Assembly: GCA_954871525.1 (NCBI GenBank)
Contig: OX940871.1
Span: 23,720,586-23,784,585, forward strand
Reading direction: 5' to 3'
Source of the DNA: Parietaria judaica
Taxonomy: Eukaryota; Streptophyta; Magnoliopsida; Rosales; Urticaceae
DNA: 64,000 nucleotides
Position numbers and translations under genes: made by a program. Of the stretch, positions 34,511-47,135 are shown one piece after another (positions within the stretch are counted from its first letter, which is position 1; the number at the start of each line of letters is the position of its first letter). The notes beneath the pieces were generated by a model. That model was not told the origin of the DNA. It saw nothing but the letters and a program-made list of their open reading frames with translations, and did no database searches.

Positions 34511-35528
34511 AATATGGTACTTTTTTTTTTAAGACAGCTTTGCTGTAGTGTGGAATTACCACTGCGCTATCCTAGCAACCACAAAGACAGTATGGTACTT
34601 AAAAGAGGGCAGTGTTGTAACATTATGGAGGCAATCTTGTAATGTTGAATTTTCAGTTAGTTCATGTTTGTATCTTTCTCCAAACTATGAATATAAATAA
34701 CTTGACTATATAGAGATAGGTTTTATTAATCACTTCATATGTTATGAATGTTATCAACATATTCAGTTGTGATCGTGTGAAATGGCCCACAAGAATCTAG
34801 CATGAATCCAAGTTGTTTAAAACAGTGGCACTTCCTTATCCAAAATATTCTTCCATTCTATTATTTACAATTTGGATAATAACAGAAAAAACTGCTTAAC
34901 TCCGTCGCCACCGCGGGTATTCGGGTTCTTTTTTAGTTGGACTAATTCTTAAATTTCTTAAACAGTACTAACATTGATAGAGGGAGAAAACAGAGAACCA
35001 AATAATAGAATAAAAAAATTTAAAAAAAAAAACATAAATTGTGAAATATGACATTCATTCATCAACAGAGCTTGGATGCTTCTTTTCACTGTAATAATGA
35101 TAAATAATTAAAAAAGAAAAAAAAACTGAGTGCCAACCAGCACAATTAAAAACTTATGTACTTTTGCCGGTATCATCCCTTTGGAATTTTATGGTTAAGT
35201 ACATAAATTTGGAAATGAACATTTATGGTTGGGCAGGTTTCTTCTCATGATAATGAAGAAAATATTTGTTACCAAAAAGTGAACCATGAATCGTGCTCTT
35301 CTTTCCTATTATTTCTCTCTTTTTTCTTGAAAGTGCAAACATGTACACAATTTTGTTTCATATAACTGAAACCTCTTTATTTCGAAGCTTTTTTTTTTCG
35401 GACAGATCAATGAAACGCATTCGAAACCGCGGGGTAGTTTATAAATAAGGAATCTCATTCTCTGCTAGAAAAATTCCCTGGCTGAGAGAAACAAAACCCA
35501 GAGAGGTTAGAATTGCGGGAATCGAAAA
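34511..35528. other. Intergenic sequence between the DUF761 gene and TIM44
   Basis: AT-rich with no supported gene. The part next to 35528 is presumably the TIM44 3' untranslated region. Confidence 0.45.
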
Positions 35529-38500
35529 CTAGATGAGAGCTTGGACTCCAAGCTGTTGCATCTCTCTGAGCTTCCATATCGGGTATATCGCGCCTTCGCC
35601 CGCTTCTTCGGGCTCCACTTGTTGCATTGCCCACGCGTAGTAAACCGTGTGAATCGTATCCTAATCAAAGCGGTAAATTTCACAGTAAAATACATTAAAA
35701 TCCGTACATATTGATGAAAATGGACAAATTCGATGAAATGAATAATAATAATTGGCAGCAAAATCCTTTGACGATTCGGTGTTGGGAAACTTTGTCCTGA
35801 ACTTGGTTTTGATCCATATAACCACTTGATCTTCCAATTTGATTCACGTTGTCCCTTGAATTTTGATTTTCAAGCAAAATACTCATGATGGCTCAGCAAC
35901 TTAATTTTTGTTTTTGTGCAAAATACCAGAAGCTAAACGGTGGCTCTGCAACTTAATTTTTCTTTTTCGTGAAAAATACCGGAAGTTAAGCGAGTCAAGT
36001 GCACCAAAAAAACTCAAGAGACAAAAGTGCAACTAAACGAGGATTAGTAACAAAAAGCATCAACACAAAATATTAAAAAAAATAACAAAATTCAAGGGAA
36101 AATTACGCCAATTAATATTCTTCTAGAAAGAAAAAAAAAAGTTTGTATGAATTTATTTACCTGTCCACCTTCTGTAATTGCACCGTCCTTGTTACGTACG
36201 CAATATACTTGTTGTGTCTGGAACTGTGGTAATACAAGAATAAAGGACTTCAATATATAATTAAGCCACCAATATTCCTGGTTAAAGCTCCAAAAGAGAA
36301 AGGGCTTACAGCTAAAATGATAATAGGCGAAGATCCCATCATTTTGGTCTCTCTAACCTCCACTTCTGATATATGCAGAATCTGCATCAATAAGGTCATG
36401 AGTTAACAATGGCATATATACTTGCCCTAATCCAAACGAACAACTAATTTATACCGGTAAAATTAACAATATCAAGTACAAGTGACTTCAATGGTTGATG
36501 AATTGAGTTATACTAGAATCATGATAATTAAGCATTGGAGGAAGGTCAAGATGTTTTTTTTTTTCGTTCCTTCCATTATTTATGTTATTTAGGGTCTTTC
36601 ATCAATTATGCCGTAAGGGTATTTAAGTCTTCTTTGCTTTGGTCCTCGGAGTTTCATCATCTACTATAGGCACCTCGTATTGGGCCGTAAGGAGTTCTTT
36701 TCTTTGTTTTGTCTCGTTTTGCTTAGTATCGTTTGAAGAGTTCGACAGAAAAATGGATCCAGCAAATTCCTGTCGATCCAATTTTTTTTGTTGGTAACCG
36801 TGTTTGGATCCTATCCTACCAAGTTATACAATAGTTTTTTGTTTTTTTTACCCACATCACCTTATCACATTTTCCTACTGAAAAGTTACAATCCAATGCT
36901 TGACAGAGTCTGGTGAAAAGCTTTTATACTAATGCAGCATATAAACATTCAACACTACTATATTATGTACATTCCGAAGAACTAAACCCCCTTACCTTAT
37001 TATCAAAAAATATCCCGTGGCTTTGGTAAGCAGTGTGCTCGGCTTTACACCGCTCAACAACCTCATTAGTGCAATACTTTTTTAATGTCTCAACATCGGC
37101 CTACATAGATAATAAACGCCCAATGATGATTAATACACAAGTTCAACAAATAATTTAACCGAGAATAAAGGGAAAAAAATTAAAATTTTGGAGGAACGAA
37201 AGCGAGCATTGATTAAGGTATATATAGACTCGCCTTGAGGTATGCATGTAATACTGGTTTAACAGCTTCCTGAACTTCAGCCACAAGATCCGGCAATGAG
37301 AATGACCTAATTCACACAAATAACACACAAATGTTTAGAGCTTTCAAAATCTAGAAGCCAAAAATCGGAAGGGCGAGCAAACATACGGATCTCGGCTTCG
37401 AATCTCCTTAATTGTTGCGGCGGCATCTGTTTCCTGGAATATAGTTTCATTGATACTGTTGAAACAGGACACACAATCAGTAAGTGATCGATATAATGAT
37501 TAGTTAATAGCAGGGAAAATTAAGAATGGGTAAATTTCGATCGTACTCCTGAATTTTGTGAACTATAGGGCTATCACTTGTTTCCCATCTTTCTCGCACG
37601 TCTTCAGCAATCTGTCCATTTCAAACAAATATGAATTAAAGTGGACATCAAGCTTCCATTTCAAACATGATATAATACTAGATATTGCCCACATAAAAAA
37701 GCATCAACTTGGCAAAATTCATGGAATAGACAAAGAACCAGACATTTTGATGTATTGAAAAGCACTACAGAAAGCTGATGTTGGCAAAGTTCTCTTGTAC
37801 CACTTCGATTTACCATTAAAGGATCGATAAAAATGAAGAGCCTAAAATATGCATTAATCTTTCAACATATGCACTTCAAGGTAGGAACAATAGAAATAGC
37901 TTACTTAAACATGACAAATTATGATCATAACTTACAAGAGAAAACGGGATGTAAAAATGAAAGGAAAATAAAAAAATTACAGCATACCTCGTGGCCCTTT
38001 GTTACAACAGGATCCGCAGCCACACCAATACGCTTGAAAACCGGATGACTTTGCACCTAAATCACGAGCAATATGAAGAGTTATTATATGGCGATGTTAC
38101 TTCCTTGTTAGAATTTTTGTAACATGCGGCGTAGGTGTGCAACCTTCTTTTTTAAGGCCTCCCACTTTTTACCCCACGGAGATTGCTTGGTCTCCACGAT
38201 AACAACATCTGTTCTTGTGCTTTTTTCAACTTTTGGTCCCGAAGAAGGCTCTCGTTGCAGATGCTTCCTCTGTTTCGGATTGCTGCTCAACTCATCCTTA
38301 ACAATATCATATCCCTTCTTTGCCAAATCTATGAATTTCGCTTCTTTGAGTTTCTGAAACGCCGAGGAAGCGTTTGGTGAAGGAATTCTCGATTTAAATT
38401 TCCCAAATAATGTTTCTGCGCTATCACTGGTCTCAGATTGTTGGTTTGTCTGTTCACCGTCTGAGACTTTTTCTTTGTCTTTCCCATCAGTGTCATTGTT

Positions 38501-40017
38501 AGCTGACGAACCCGTAGACTCTTGCTTCCCAATTCCAAAGCTTTCTTTGACCTAAATGATGAAAGCCCAAAACCAGGTACAATAAACGGTCTAAATGTAA
38601 ATATATCCAGTAGAGAACAAATAACAAATGCAAACCAACCTCCTCAGTGGCAGCTGAAATCTTCTCTTTCACATTTTCCGAAACCTAAAGATATATAATA
38701 AGGAATAAGTCATTGTTTTGATTTCGAAGACCAAATGAAAAAAAATGAAAAAAAACTAAGGATGACACGTGCAGTTGAGTATAATTAGTTCTAAACTGGT
38801 GGTAATGCAACGTAAAAATATACAAAATAACTTCTTATACTATCTTTAATATACAAAATAATGACCAGCACATGTGAAAAGAGAACTGGGAACAACGCTT
38901 TTGCCTTTTTCGGCCTGGTACCAATTTTTCGGGTCGGACCCGGTGGTGGGAAAACCAGGTTTTTGTCAACCAAAAAAAAAAACCGGGCATGGACCAAACT
39001 CCAAAATAATAAATTCTAAACTCCAAACTTATATACTTTGTCTATTTAAAATTAACCAAACTCCATATTTTTTGGCCCACCCCAGTTCCTGGTCTTTGGA
39101 CAAAAATAGCCCGGTTTCGTGGCCTACTACCATAGAAATGAGCTACAGAAGAAAAGACAATTAAACCAAGAAAAATAAATTAGATTGTACCACAAGGTAC
39201 TGATGATGTACGAAAAGTGCCGACAAATGAAAAACAACCAACCTTCTTAGCCGTTGCTTCCGCATCGGTCCAGACACCATCAACCTGCTTGTACAGCTTC
39301 TCAGTCGTCTGCTTCGTTCTGCATTTGCCATTTTACTCTCTCAGGCCTCCATTGAAGTGCCCACGCAGCCTTGACATACAAGGTATGTCTCAGCCTATAA
39401 AGTAGAAACCAAATAGCCCAAAACGCAGAAGACAATATAATAATACTAATCACTGCCCGAATTACCTAGTTTTGAGATCTTCTTTCACCCCTTTAAGCTC
39501 TTGAGCTCTCTCCTTCAGCTCTTTCACAGACTGCTGAAAGTCCGAATTCCTACCCGACCAAAGTTCCGAAACATTCAGTCACTCAATATTCACTCCGAAA
39601 CACGATCAAACTCAGAAATTCGATTGGCAAAGTTGAAAGTAATCACTTCTTTGGTTTAATTTCACGGGAACACGATGAAATTCGCAAATATTAAAGAGAA
39701 ACAAATAAAACTAGCGAATACCCACTTGTTTACTTCGCCTTTAATTTTCTTGGAGAACTCGTTGAACACGCTGAATTGGCGATTACTCGAAACCCCATTT
39801 GCCGTCACCGACGCCGAACTCAATTTCGTGGTGCTCGAAATCTAATCCACCGCAAACCAAAATCAAGTAATCATCATAATCTGAAAATGAATCGGATATT
39901 CAATTCGAAATAAAAATAATTAAAAAAACGAATTCCTACCTGGGTTCGATAAGCTAGCTGAATAGTGGCCCGTTGCTTGGAGAGGAAAAAATCTCGGACC
40001 AGCTTTCGACCCGCCAT
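35529..40017 (-). CDS. TIM44: TIM44, mitochondrial inner-membrane import motor subunit
   Basis: Fourteen exons on the minus strand: 40017-39940, 39841-39726, 39549-39466, 39318-39243, 38684-38640, 38551-38144, 38056-37988, 37611-37547, 37455-37387, 37306-37234, 37100-36996, 36381-36310, 36223-36161, 35660-35529. Together they give 484 residues, close to the roughly 470 of Arabidopsis TIM44. The N-terminus ([15 protein letters not shown]) suits a mitochondrial presequence. A charged coiled coil with [13 protein letters not shown] follows, and the C-terminal Tim44-like domain contains [17 protein letters not shown] and the final [19 protein letters not shown]44 tethers mtHsp70 to the TIM23 channel. 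All introns fit GT-AG except the one after exon 10, which needs a GC donor (37233-37232). Not recognised as unusual otherwise. Confidence 0.93.
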
Positions 40018-43000
40018 TAAAAACTGGGAATTTTCGGAAAGGGGAGATTTTTATGAGTCGAGCAGTGTATACATATATATAGATATATAGATATATATAT
40101 ATATGTCAAACTTGGTTCATTTGTTGAGGAAGGTGTATGTGCAATGGAAGTCCACACAGAAAGGAGGAAGGATTGAAATCTAGGGTTTATGTTTTGGGGG
40201 AATTCATCAAGGCTTCTACTTTCTTCTCTCTTGAGGGGTTTTGGCTTGGTGGGTCCCACTGGGGATTGCGGCTTACTTACAGAATGACATGTCGTGTCGT
40301 GTCGTGTCGTTTGTTGTTCGCGAGCTTTCTGTCGTTTCACTCGATTAAAGCGCTATATGACTAGATTTTCTAAAAGGCTTTTTAATAGATTATAAAAAAA
40401 AAGATATATTCAAACGAAATAAGAAATATATTACGATAATAGAGGATCTGTCAAAAAGAAGAATAGCTTTCAGTTACTATCTAAGATTTCGCTCATGTCA
40501 TTTTACATGAAATGATATTGATACAGTAAAATTTACTGCTGTCGTTTATGAAAATAGATTTTTAAAAATAAGAGCATGTTGGCAGAGTCAAAGGAGGTTA
40601 ATCCAGGAGGAAGAGATCAACAGGCAAAGGAAGAGTGCGAAGAGGCCCACCGACCAACAAAGAACACAAGCGACGAAGAAGAGTACGGAGGAGAATAATG
40701 AAGTTCGTCGATGAGGATGCGCCCATCGGCAAAGCCTTGTCTATCAAGCTTTATCGATGAAACCTCGACGACGATACTTCATCGCTGGGGAGGCCAAACC
40801 AAGAAAGAGCAGAGGCATAGAGCTTAGCGACGAAGACCATTTATGCGACGAGACCAGCGACAGACGACGAGGACAAAGACAACGGGGAGCAATCAGCGCA
40901 GCACGAGCGGCGCTTCGAGATTAGTGATGGTTGTTACAAACGTGATTGTTATGTAATTAAGGTTGTTTAATTAAGGAAATTATGAAGGAATCAAACGCAA
41001 ATTGTAACCGACCATTATGAAGTCGGATCTTGATCTAAAGGATGTAAAAAGGGGATCGAAAATTCTTAACGAGAAATAGAATACTCACACCAAAATTCTC
41101 GAGCATCTTATTCTCTTCAAAACCATTTTCGTTTGCATTATTAAGTTTTAACGGAAAGACCCAAGCTCTTAAGTAACTTAAAAGCGTAACTACACCAATT
41201 GTATTTAGAACAGGATACGGGTCCCGATTCGTATCTGAATCCGTATTCATATTTAAGATCTAAATTCGTATCTGGATTCTGGATCAGAATACCCATACCC
41301 GGATTGGAACAGGATACAGGTACCCGATTTATATTTCTAGGAACCGGATATCCGGTACCCGATTTTTTTTTTCATTTTTTTTTTTTAGGTTTTTAAGTTT
41401 TCACTTTAAAATTCTGAGACTATTTTTTGTTTGGAGATGGCGCGAAATAAAGAAAATATGGAGAGAAATTTTTTATGCATTTTAATTTTGAGACAATGTT
41501 ACGTTTAAAAAAAAAAAGCGAATCCGTGTAAAATCTGGATTTGGTTGCAAACTCGTATTAGGTTAATCCGAGTTTTAAAATTAGGTTCAACTCGGATTTC
41601 CGTGTTAAGATTCGGGTACCAATTTCCGAATATTTTGGTACCGAGAAATCCAAAAAACCAGGTAGCCGACCCGGTTTCACCCCTACATGAAGTCATAATG
41701 AGAACGACCTTTTATCAATACACGAGTATCATCAATAGATGCATCATATCCATTATCGCCAAAGCGCAACCCCTTTAATTGTATCAAAACGTCTCCATTA
41801 TAATCCATGTGGCATCCAGAAAAATTCCACATGCACGTAGAAACACCATGGTGTCAACCAAAGGTAGAACCATGCCTATCGGTACAGGGACAATAGCCCC
41901 CCATGATTTTCCAGGCTATTAGAGCTCAATCCATGGTCGCTCTATATCTCTATTTTTTATAAACATAAAACAAAAATTATGATAAAGATACAAAATAAAG
42001 CTGATTAAATATAATGTCTATAAGGGTACATGTTATATACTATAGTATAGAGACATACATATACAAACTAAAAAGTTGCAATAGCAACCAAATATGAAAT
42101 AATATATATATATATATATCATTGAAAAAAAATATAATAGTGAATTTTTTTCTACCCCCCAACACATGAATCCTGGTTCCGCCAATGGCGTCAACGTTAA
42201 GCTTAGGAAGTTAGGAGATGGGGCGTCCATCAAACGAACAGAAGGGGTGCCGGCTGACTCTGGGAAGATATGAGCAAATCTTTATCATTGTCTTGGCAAA
42301 GTAAAGTCGATTGCCGGGGAAAATAGTTCTTTTCTACAGAACACCGATTTATTTCTTTCTTGTTTATAATTTATCCGAGAGTGAAATAAAACACCTCTAA
42401 GTCAGAACGAGAACTACAAGAACAAAAAAAAAAACTTGAAGCATGCATTAGCAAAATGACACCTTTGACCTTATGCATATCAATCGGCAATAAGTGGTGG
42501 AAACCACATATTCATGAGTAGAGGGCAAACTACCAACGCACGAGGGCTACTCTCCTTCTCAAGCCCGCAACAAGGACAGTTGGTCAGGGCTAATTCTATG
42601 CCCCGACGTTGAATATTTGTCAAAGTAGGAACAGTTTCGTGAATCCTCCGTATTTGCTTGATCGACCAACGATTAATTACAAAAAATTGTATGGTAAGCC
42701 GACTTAATAGAAGACGGTTGTGAAAGAGTAAATATGTTAATTAGAAAGAATAATTGATCCAGAAGCTCGACATCCCAATTGTTGTCGAAACTTCATATTA
42801 CATGACTCTCGTGTTCAAATCCATGGGGTAACAAGGAAGAATCGGTCTGTTGGTATTTTATTGTATGTAATTTTAAAATCAATGCACTTGTATATATACA
42901 AGATTATACACATAAATCTCTTGAAATTATGAGCAACATATAATATACGATGGTTAAAAACAATATAAAACGCAATTTGTCCAATTAATATCATTATTAC

Positions 43001-43307
43001 TAGTTTCCTTAAGAAATTATTACTAATTTTGTCTTAATGATTGTTGATGAGTTTTCTATAAGTAAAAATGATTGATACACGTGAGTCTTACGTGGTTCAG
43101 TCCGTTAACAATTGCTAACTATGGGGTTTGCAGTTTGCACTATCACTCTTTTTCGAAAATTACGGAGAGAATACATTTGTATACATGAATGGTGAGATGG
43201 AGTTATCTTTATACTCAAAGCGATCTTAGTCTCTCTCTTCTGTAATTTTTTCGTACACATGAAAATTATCTCTCAATCTCTAAATTACAAGTTATTCATC
43301 CTCTTAT
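40018..43307. other. Intergenic sequence between TIM44 and HROB
   Basis: No gene is supported. The TIM44 5' untranslated region and promoter should lie just above 40017, next to a TATATAGA-type microsatellite (40066-40105). A GC-richer stretch at about 40590-40930 has no credible frame. About 41200-41685 ends in TTTCACCCCTA and carries GGTACC/GGATAC words, like one end of a hAT-like element whose left end was not found. The remainder is AT-rich. Confidence 0.45.
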
Positions 43308-43490
43308 TTGCATATGATATCAATATTGTTACCGTTTATTTTAGACGGATCACCTGATATTGATATTTACATGAGAATCTCTGAAGGATTCAAAATGTCT
43401 GACGTAGCAAGCTCAAAGCCTAGAAAAAGATATTCAATAAAACTACAAATATCATCATTATATGGGATGAAGCAATCCGCACGCATGTGA
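43308..43490 (+). pseudogene. Copia reverse transcriptase scrap
   Basis: A 60-codon stretch contains DIDIYMRISEGFKM and SLYGMKQSARM. These match the conserved RT segment of plant Copia elements in which a (Y)M.IPEGF block is followed by SLYGLKQSGRMW. Nothing before or after it belongs to an element, so it is an isolated fragment upstream of HROB. Confidence 0.65.
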
Positions 43491-43762
43491 TGTGATTGAT
43501 TAAGTGAATATTAATATTAATATTTTATGTAACTATATTTCTAATATCATTGATGCTAAAAGGTAAAATTAACGACGTAAGAAAAAAGAATAAGTACCAA
43601 TTAACTTTGTTAGCACTTAGTAGTTATTACTTATTAGCATTTCGGTTTCGGACATATTTAAATTGTAATGACCAGACTACCCCTGACCGAACCTCAGTCT
43701 CCAATATTTCCCGCTCTTTTCCTCTCCACGTCAGAAACGGCAAAAGTTCCCGACAACCGGAA

Positions 43763-46016
43763 ATGAACCCTCAAAGCGACGACGTTTCGGAGCCCTGGGA
43801 ATCCCTTGACGTCAGCGACGACGACATTCCATTTCTCCGACCTTGCTCCACGCGCCTCCGCGACCCCAAACCCCCCTCGCCGCCGCCGCCGCCGCAGATT
43901 CCGGGACCCGCCGGCGCCTTGCAGGCCGCCATGCGCCAACGAGCTCAAAAATGGCCGCCCTCCTCCGGCGGCATCAAAGACCCGGTCCCAACTCAGGAGT
44001 TCATACGGAGTGTCCTCGAAGATGGCGGCGATCGCGGCTTCGACGATGATTTCGCCACCAATCCGTGGCTATGCGCTCTGGAGTTCGCCGGAACCCTAGG
44101 TAGGTGATGAGACTGTTCTCTGTTTGATGTGCCAACAGGTGGTTTGTGATTGTGGAGTTTTCTGATTCTTTTTTGGGGGGAAAATAGGTGCCGATGGAAG
44201 CCGTACGGTTCCTCGGACGCCTTTGAGCTCGATCAAGAACGGGATTCACGATGACAGAGTAGCGCTGGTATCTCGATTAACTCGTTTAAATTTTGGTATC
44301 TCGATCAAGAATGCATCAAATTCATCGGAAGTTGATGATTTTACTCGGAAAATCGGATGAACGAGATCTTCTTGATTGCTAAAAACTTTTCAGTTTTCTT
44401 GATCGGTTTGATTTGGTAGCTCGGATATAGGAACTGTTTGTCTCGGGATCCGAGAGTATCGGGATGTAGAACTTGTTTAGGTTGCTGAGGAAATTATCAT
44501 TACCTTGTGAATAAGTGCTAGGATTAACTGCTATAGTTGAATTTGCGTGATGGTGTTTGAGGTTTTTGGTACTGAATGATCTGTGTTTTCGAGTTGCGGG
44601 TTCTGTTTTCCCGCATTTCGTGTCAGTTCATCAGAATGGTTAGGGAGATCTGAATGCATTGTCTGGTCTGAGGTTGCGGGTTTTGTTCTTAGGTTGTTGC
44701 TCTTATCAAGTCATGTACTCCAACTGGGCTTGGTGACTTAATGGTGGTTCTGAAGGTAAGACCGATACTTGACGGGAACTCGTGCAATGGCGATTTCTCT
44801 TCTCTTGGTTCAGATTCATTTTCTCCTCGCTTTCGGTTTAACGTAACGTGGCTTTGTTCGAACTTCGAACTTGGAATTTCAGGATCCTTCAGGCACATTG
44901 GACGCTAGCATTCATCGCAAAGTTGTTTTGGAGGGAGATTACGGGAAGAACATATCTGTTGGTGCTGTATTGGTTCTTCAAAAGGTACACATTTTAGTCT
45001 TCCTCTCAAAATTCAATCGTTTTATTGACTGAATGTAAAAGCTTTGCTGTCCAGGTTGCTGTGTTCGCTCCTTCTCGCTCTGCGTATTATCTGAATGTAA
45101 CTTTGAGCAACGTCGTTAAGGTATTCTGTTCATGTTCTTACGGCTAAAACATAATCGAAGAGGTCTTATTGTTTTCATACATTTCCTCAAAAAATGAAAA
45201 TGGTGATTAAGTATATATTAACCATATCTAGGATGAACAGATGCAAAAGTAACATAATTATTTAAGAGATGGAAAACGGTAAATATTGCTATGTTTTTAT
45301 GTTATGCTAATTTATGATTAACTATTTTAATCTTATAATCTTATCTATGCATTTTACAGATCATTTCCAAAGACAGTGGCCCTCCCTCGGAACAGAACAA
45401 TTCTCCTTCGTCAGTCAGATACGCTCTTCAAGGTTTAAGTAAGTAACAATTATGTATTTATCTTTCTCGTAGGACTTTATTGATGATGAAACTCGAGTAT
45501 CTAATTCGAGAGTTAAGACCAAAAAAACTTCTCATGTTCTATAGGAAATTTCACTAATCAAACGTGAATGAAAACTTATAAGCGCGTATTTATAAGATCA
45601 TAAACCCTAATTAGATTATAAACATTAACTATTAGTAACACCTCTATTTACTCACGCGTGTAGCAGAGAGCAGCACCGTGACACGTATTCCACAAGCCGT
45701 GGTGTTACAAGTGGAAAATCGTGAAATCATGAGCAATCCGAGTAAGAGGTCGGAGTCGAGTGGAAGTGTTTACCGTAGCAGAGTAGAGGAAGAGACGATG
45801 GAACTTCCAGTTATAGAGAGTAATAATAGTCGTAGCAACCGTGTGAATGAAGAGGATACATCATCATGCAGCATTGGAGCCGTTGGAACGACACCGAAGC
45901 CGAGACCCGAGATGTCGCATGGAACCAAAAAGCAGAAAGTGATGGCAGTTTCGAGAGAACCAGTCCCGGAGTGGACGGATGAACAGCTCGAGATGCTTGC
46001 TGCAGATGATGAGTGA
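43763..46016 (+). CDS. HROB: HROB homologue, OB-fold homologous recombination factor (DUF4539)
   Basis: Seven exons: 43763-44099, 44188-44267, 44693-44755, 44883-44984, 45055-45120, 45360-45438, 45664-46016, giving 359 residues. The N-terminal exon is acidic and proline-rich, with LRDPKPPSPPPPPQIPGPAG and a NPWLCALEF segment. Exons 3-6 encode the DUF4539/OB-fold core: CTPTGLGDLMVVLKDPSGTL, then ISVGAVLVLQKVAVFAPSRS and YYLNVTLSNVVKI. The tail is low-complexity and ends WTDEQLEMLAADDE. In animals HROB recruits the MCM8-MCM9 helicase in homologous recombination and interstrand crosslink repair; the plant protein is inferred to be the same family. The last intron has two possible acceptors three bases apart. 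Other introns are GT-AG. Confidence 0.85.
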
Positions 46017-46329
46017 TCACCAGAAGAAGTGTAGAGTTCACATTGGTTTGCTATCAGTAAATACGAAAGTGTAATGCATATGAATATAAGCCCTTGAAAT
46101 TCTTCCACACTTGTACTTGGGAATTTTATACAAGAGTTAGAAAAATGAGACTGTTATTTTAGTTTTAATAAGGTCTGAATAGAAGTTAGAACCAAACCAA
46201 ATAATAATAACCGATTATATTAACTAATAGATCTGAATTTACGCTTTGATTTTAAAATAGAATACGAGAACAAAAAAAATCAATAACAGTTCAGTTTTTC
46301 TTTTTAAAATCAATAAAAGTGAAAACTTA
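46017..46329 (+). other. HROB downstream region
   Basis: AT-rich sequence after the HROB stop, presumably its 3' untranslated region. No other feature is visible. Confidence 0.45.
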
Positions 46330-46920
46330 AATAAATCATGCTCTAGAATATAATTTAAGGATGTATCTGTTCTCTTGCTCAGCAATCTTCAGATTTTTCG
46401 ATCTCTGTTTCGCTTGATACAATCTTGCCCTTAAAATGTTCGTGATGGTTAAGTCTTGTCGGAAATCCCGACAGATGTTCACCGTCTTTTCCGAACAATT
46501 CGAACGCTTCATTGACGTGCTGTAGTAATTCAAAATAATTATCATCCGTAAAATACATAGTTAACGAGCCACTGTGCTAGGGAGATCATCTACTACATGA
46601 ATGGACTCCTCATAGCTGCAGTCCGAACTCCTAAGCAGATTATGGCACGACGTTAGCCGCCGCCCATACCCGCTCATAGAAGTTCTTCGTCCGACTTCGG
46701 CGGTAATTCTGCTAATGAATTCTTGTGTTCAATCACTTGATATTCTTTTTTCTTTGGTAAATCTATAACGAATACTGAACACTGCCAAGTTCTATGTACC
46801 ATCGCACTAATCCAATAAAAGTGGGTGAAATTTTTTTTGAAGACTTTCAATGCAATGGAATTTAATTTCTCAAACTCAAAATGAGAAGAATTAACATTAT
46901 AAAAAGACAACCCAACGAAT
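46330..46920 (-). pseudogene. Broken coding-like sequence, unrecognised
   Basis: On the minus strand several adjoining frames read protein-like sequence: VHRTWQCSVFVIDLPKKKEY, then TDDNYFELLQHVNEAFELFG with GFPTRLNHHEHFKG, and in the neighbouring frame a basic stretch ending YILKLYSRA. Stops and frame changes separate them. Phrases such as TDDNYFELL faintly recall DUF295/F-box-type proteins, but this is not firm. It is probably a decayed gene between HROB and OEP64. Confidence 0.35.
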
Positions 46921-47135
46921 TACAGAACCTTAATAGAACAAAATTGGACTAGAATAATTAAGGTTTAACAGCATATAATAATAATAAGATCAAGAATAAT
47001 AAGCTTAAAAACTGTATGCTTCTCTCCGATTTACACTCGAGAGGACAATCTTCTCCGGATATATGGCGATTTCAGAATGCATTTCAAACCAGCGGAATCG
47101 CACTTTCGAAGCTTCTTTCTTTGTGTAGCCTATGC

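Noticed and set aside
38750..39140. MITE in a TIM44 intron
   Set aside because: The sequence has unusual GGACC/CCGGG words, but the proposed ends match too weakly and no target duplication was seen.
41200..41685. Complete hAT-like element
   Set aside because: Only the right end (TTTCACCCCTA) is visible; no matching left end or 8-bp duplication was found, so it is mentioned only as a possible truncated element.
43694..43948. Minus-strand frame rich in Arg and Gly
   Set aside because: It is the antisense of the proline-rich first exon of HROB.
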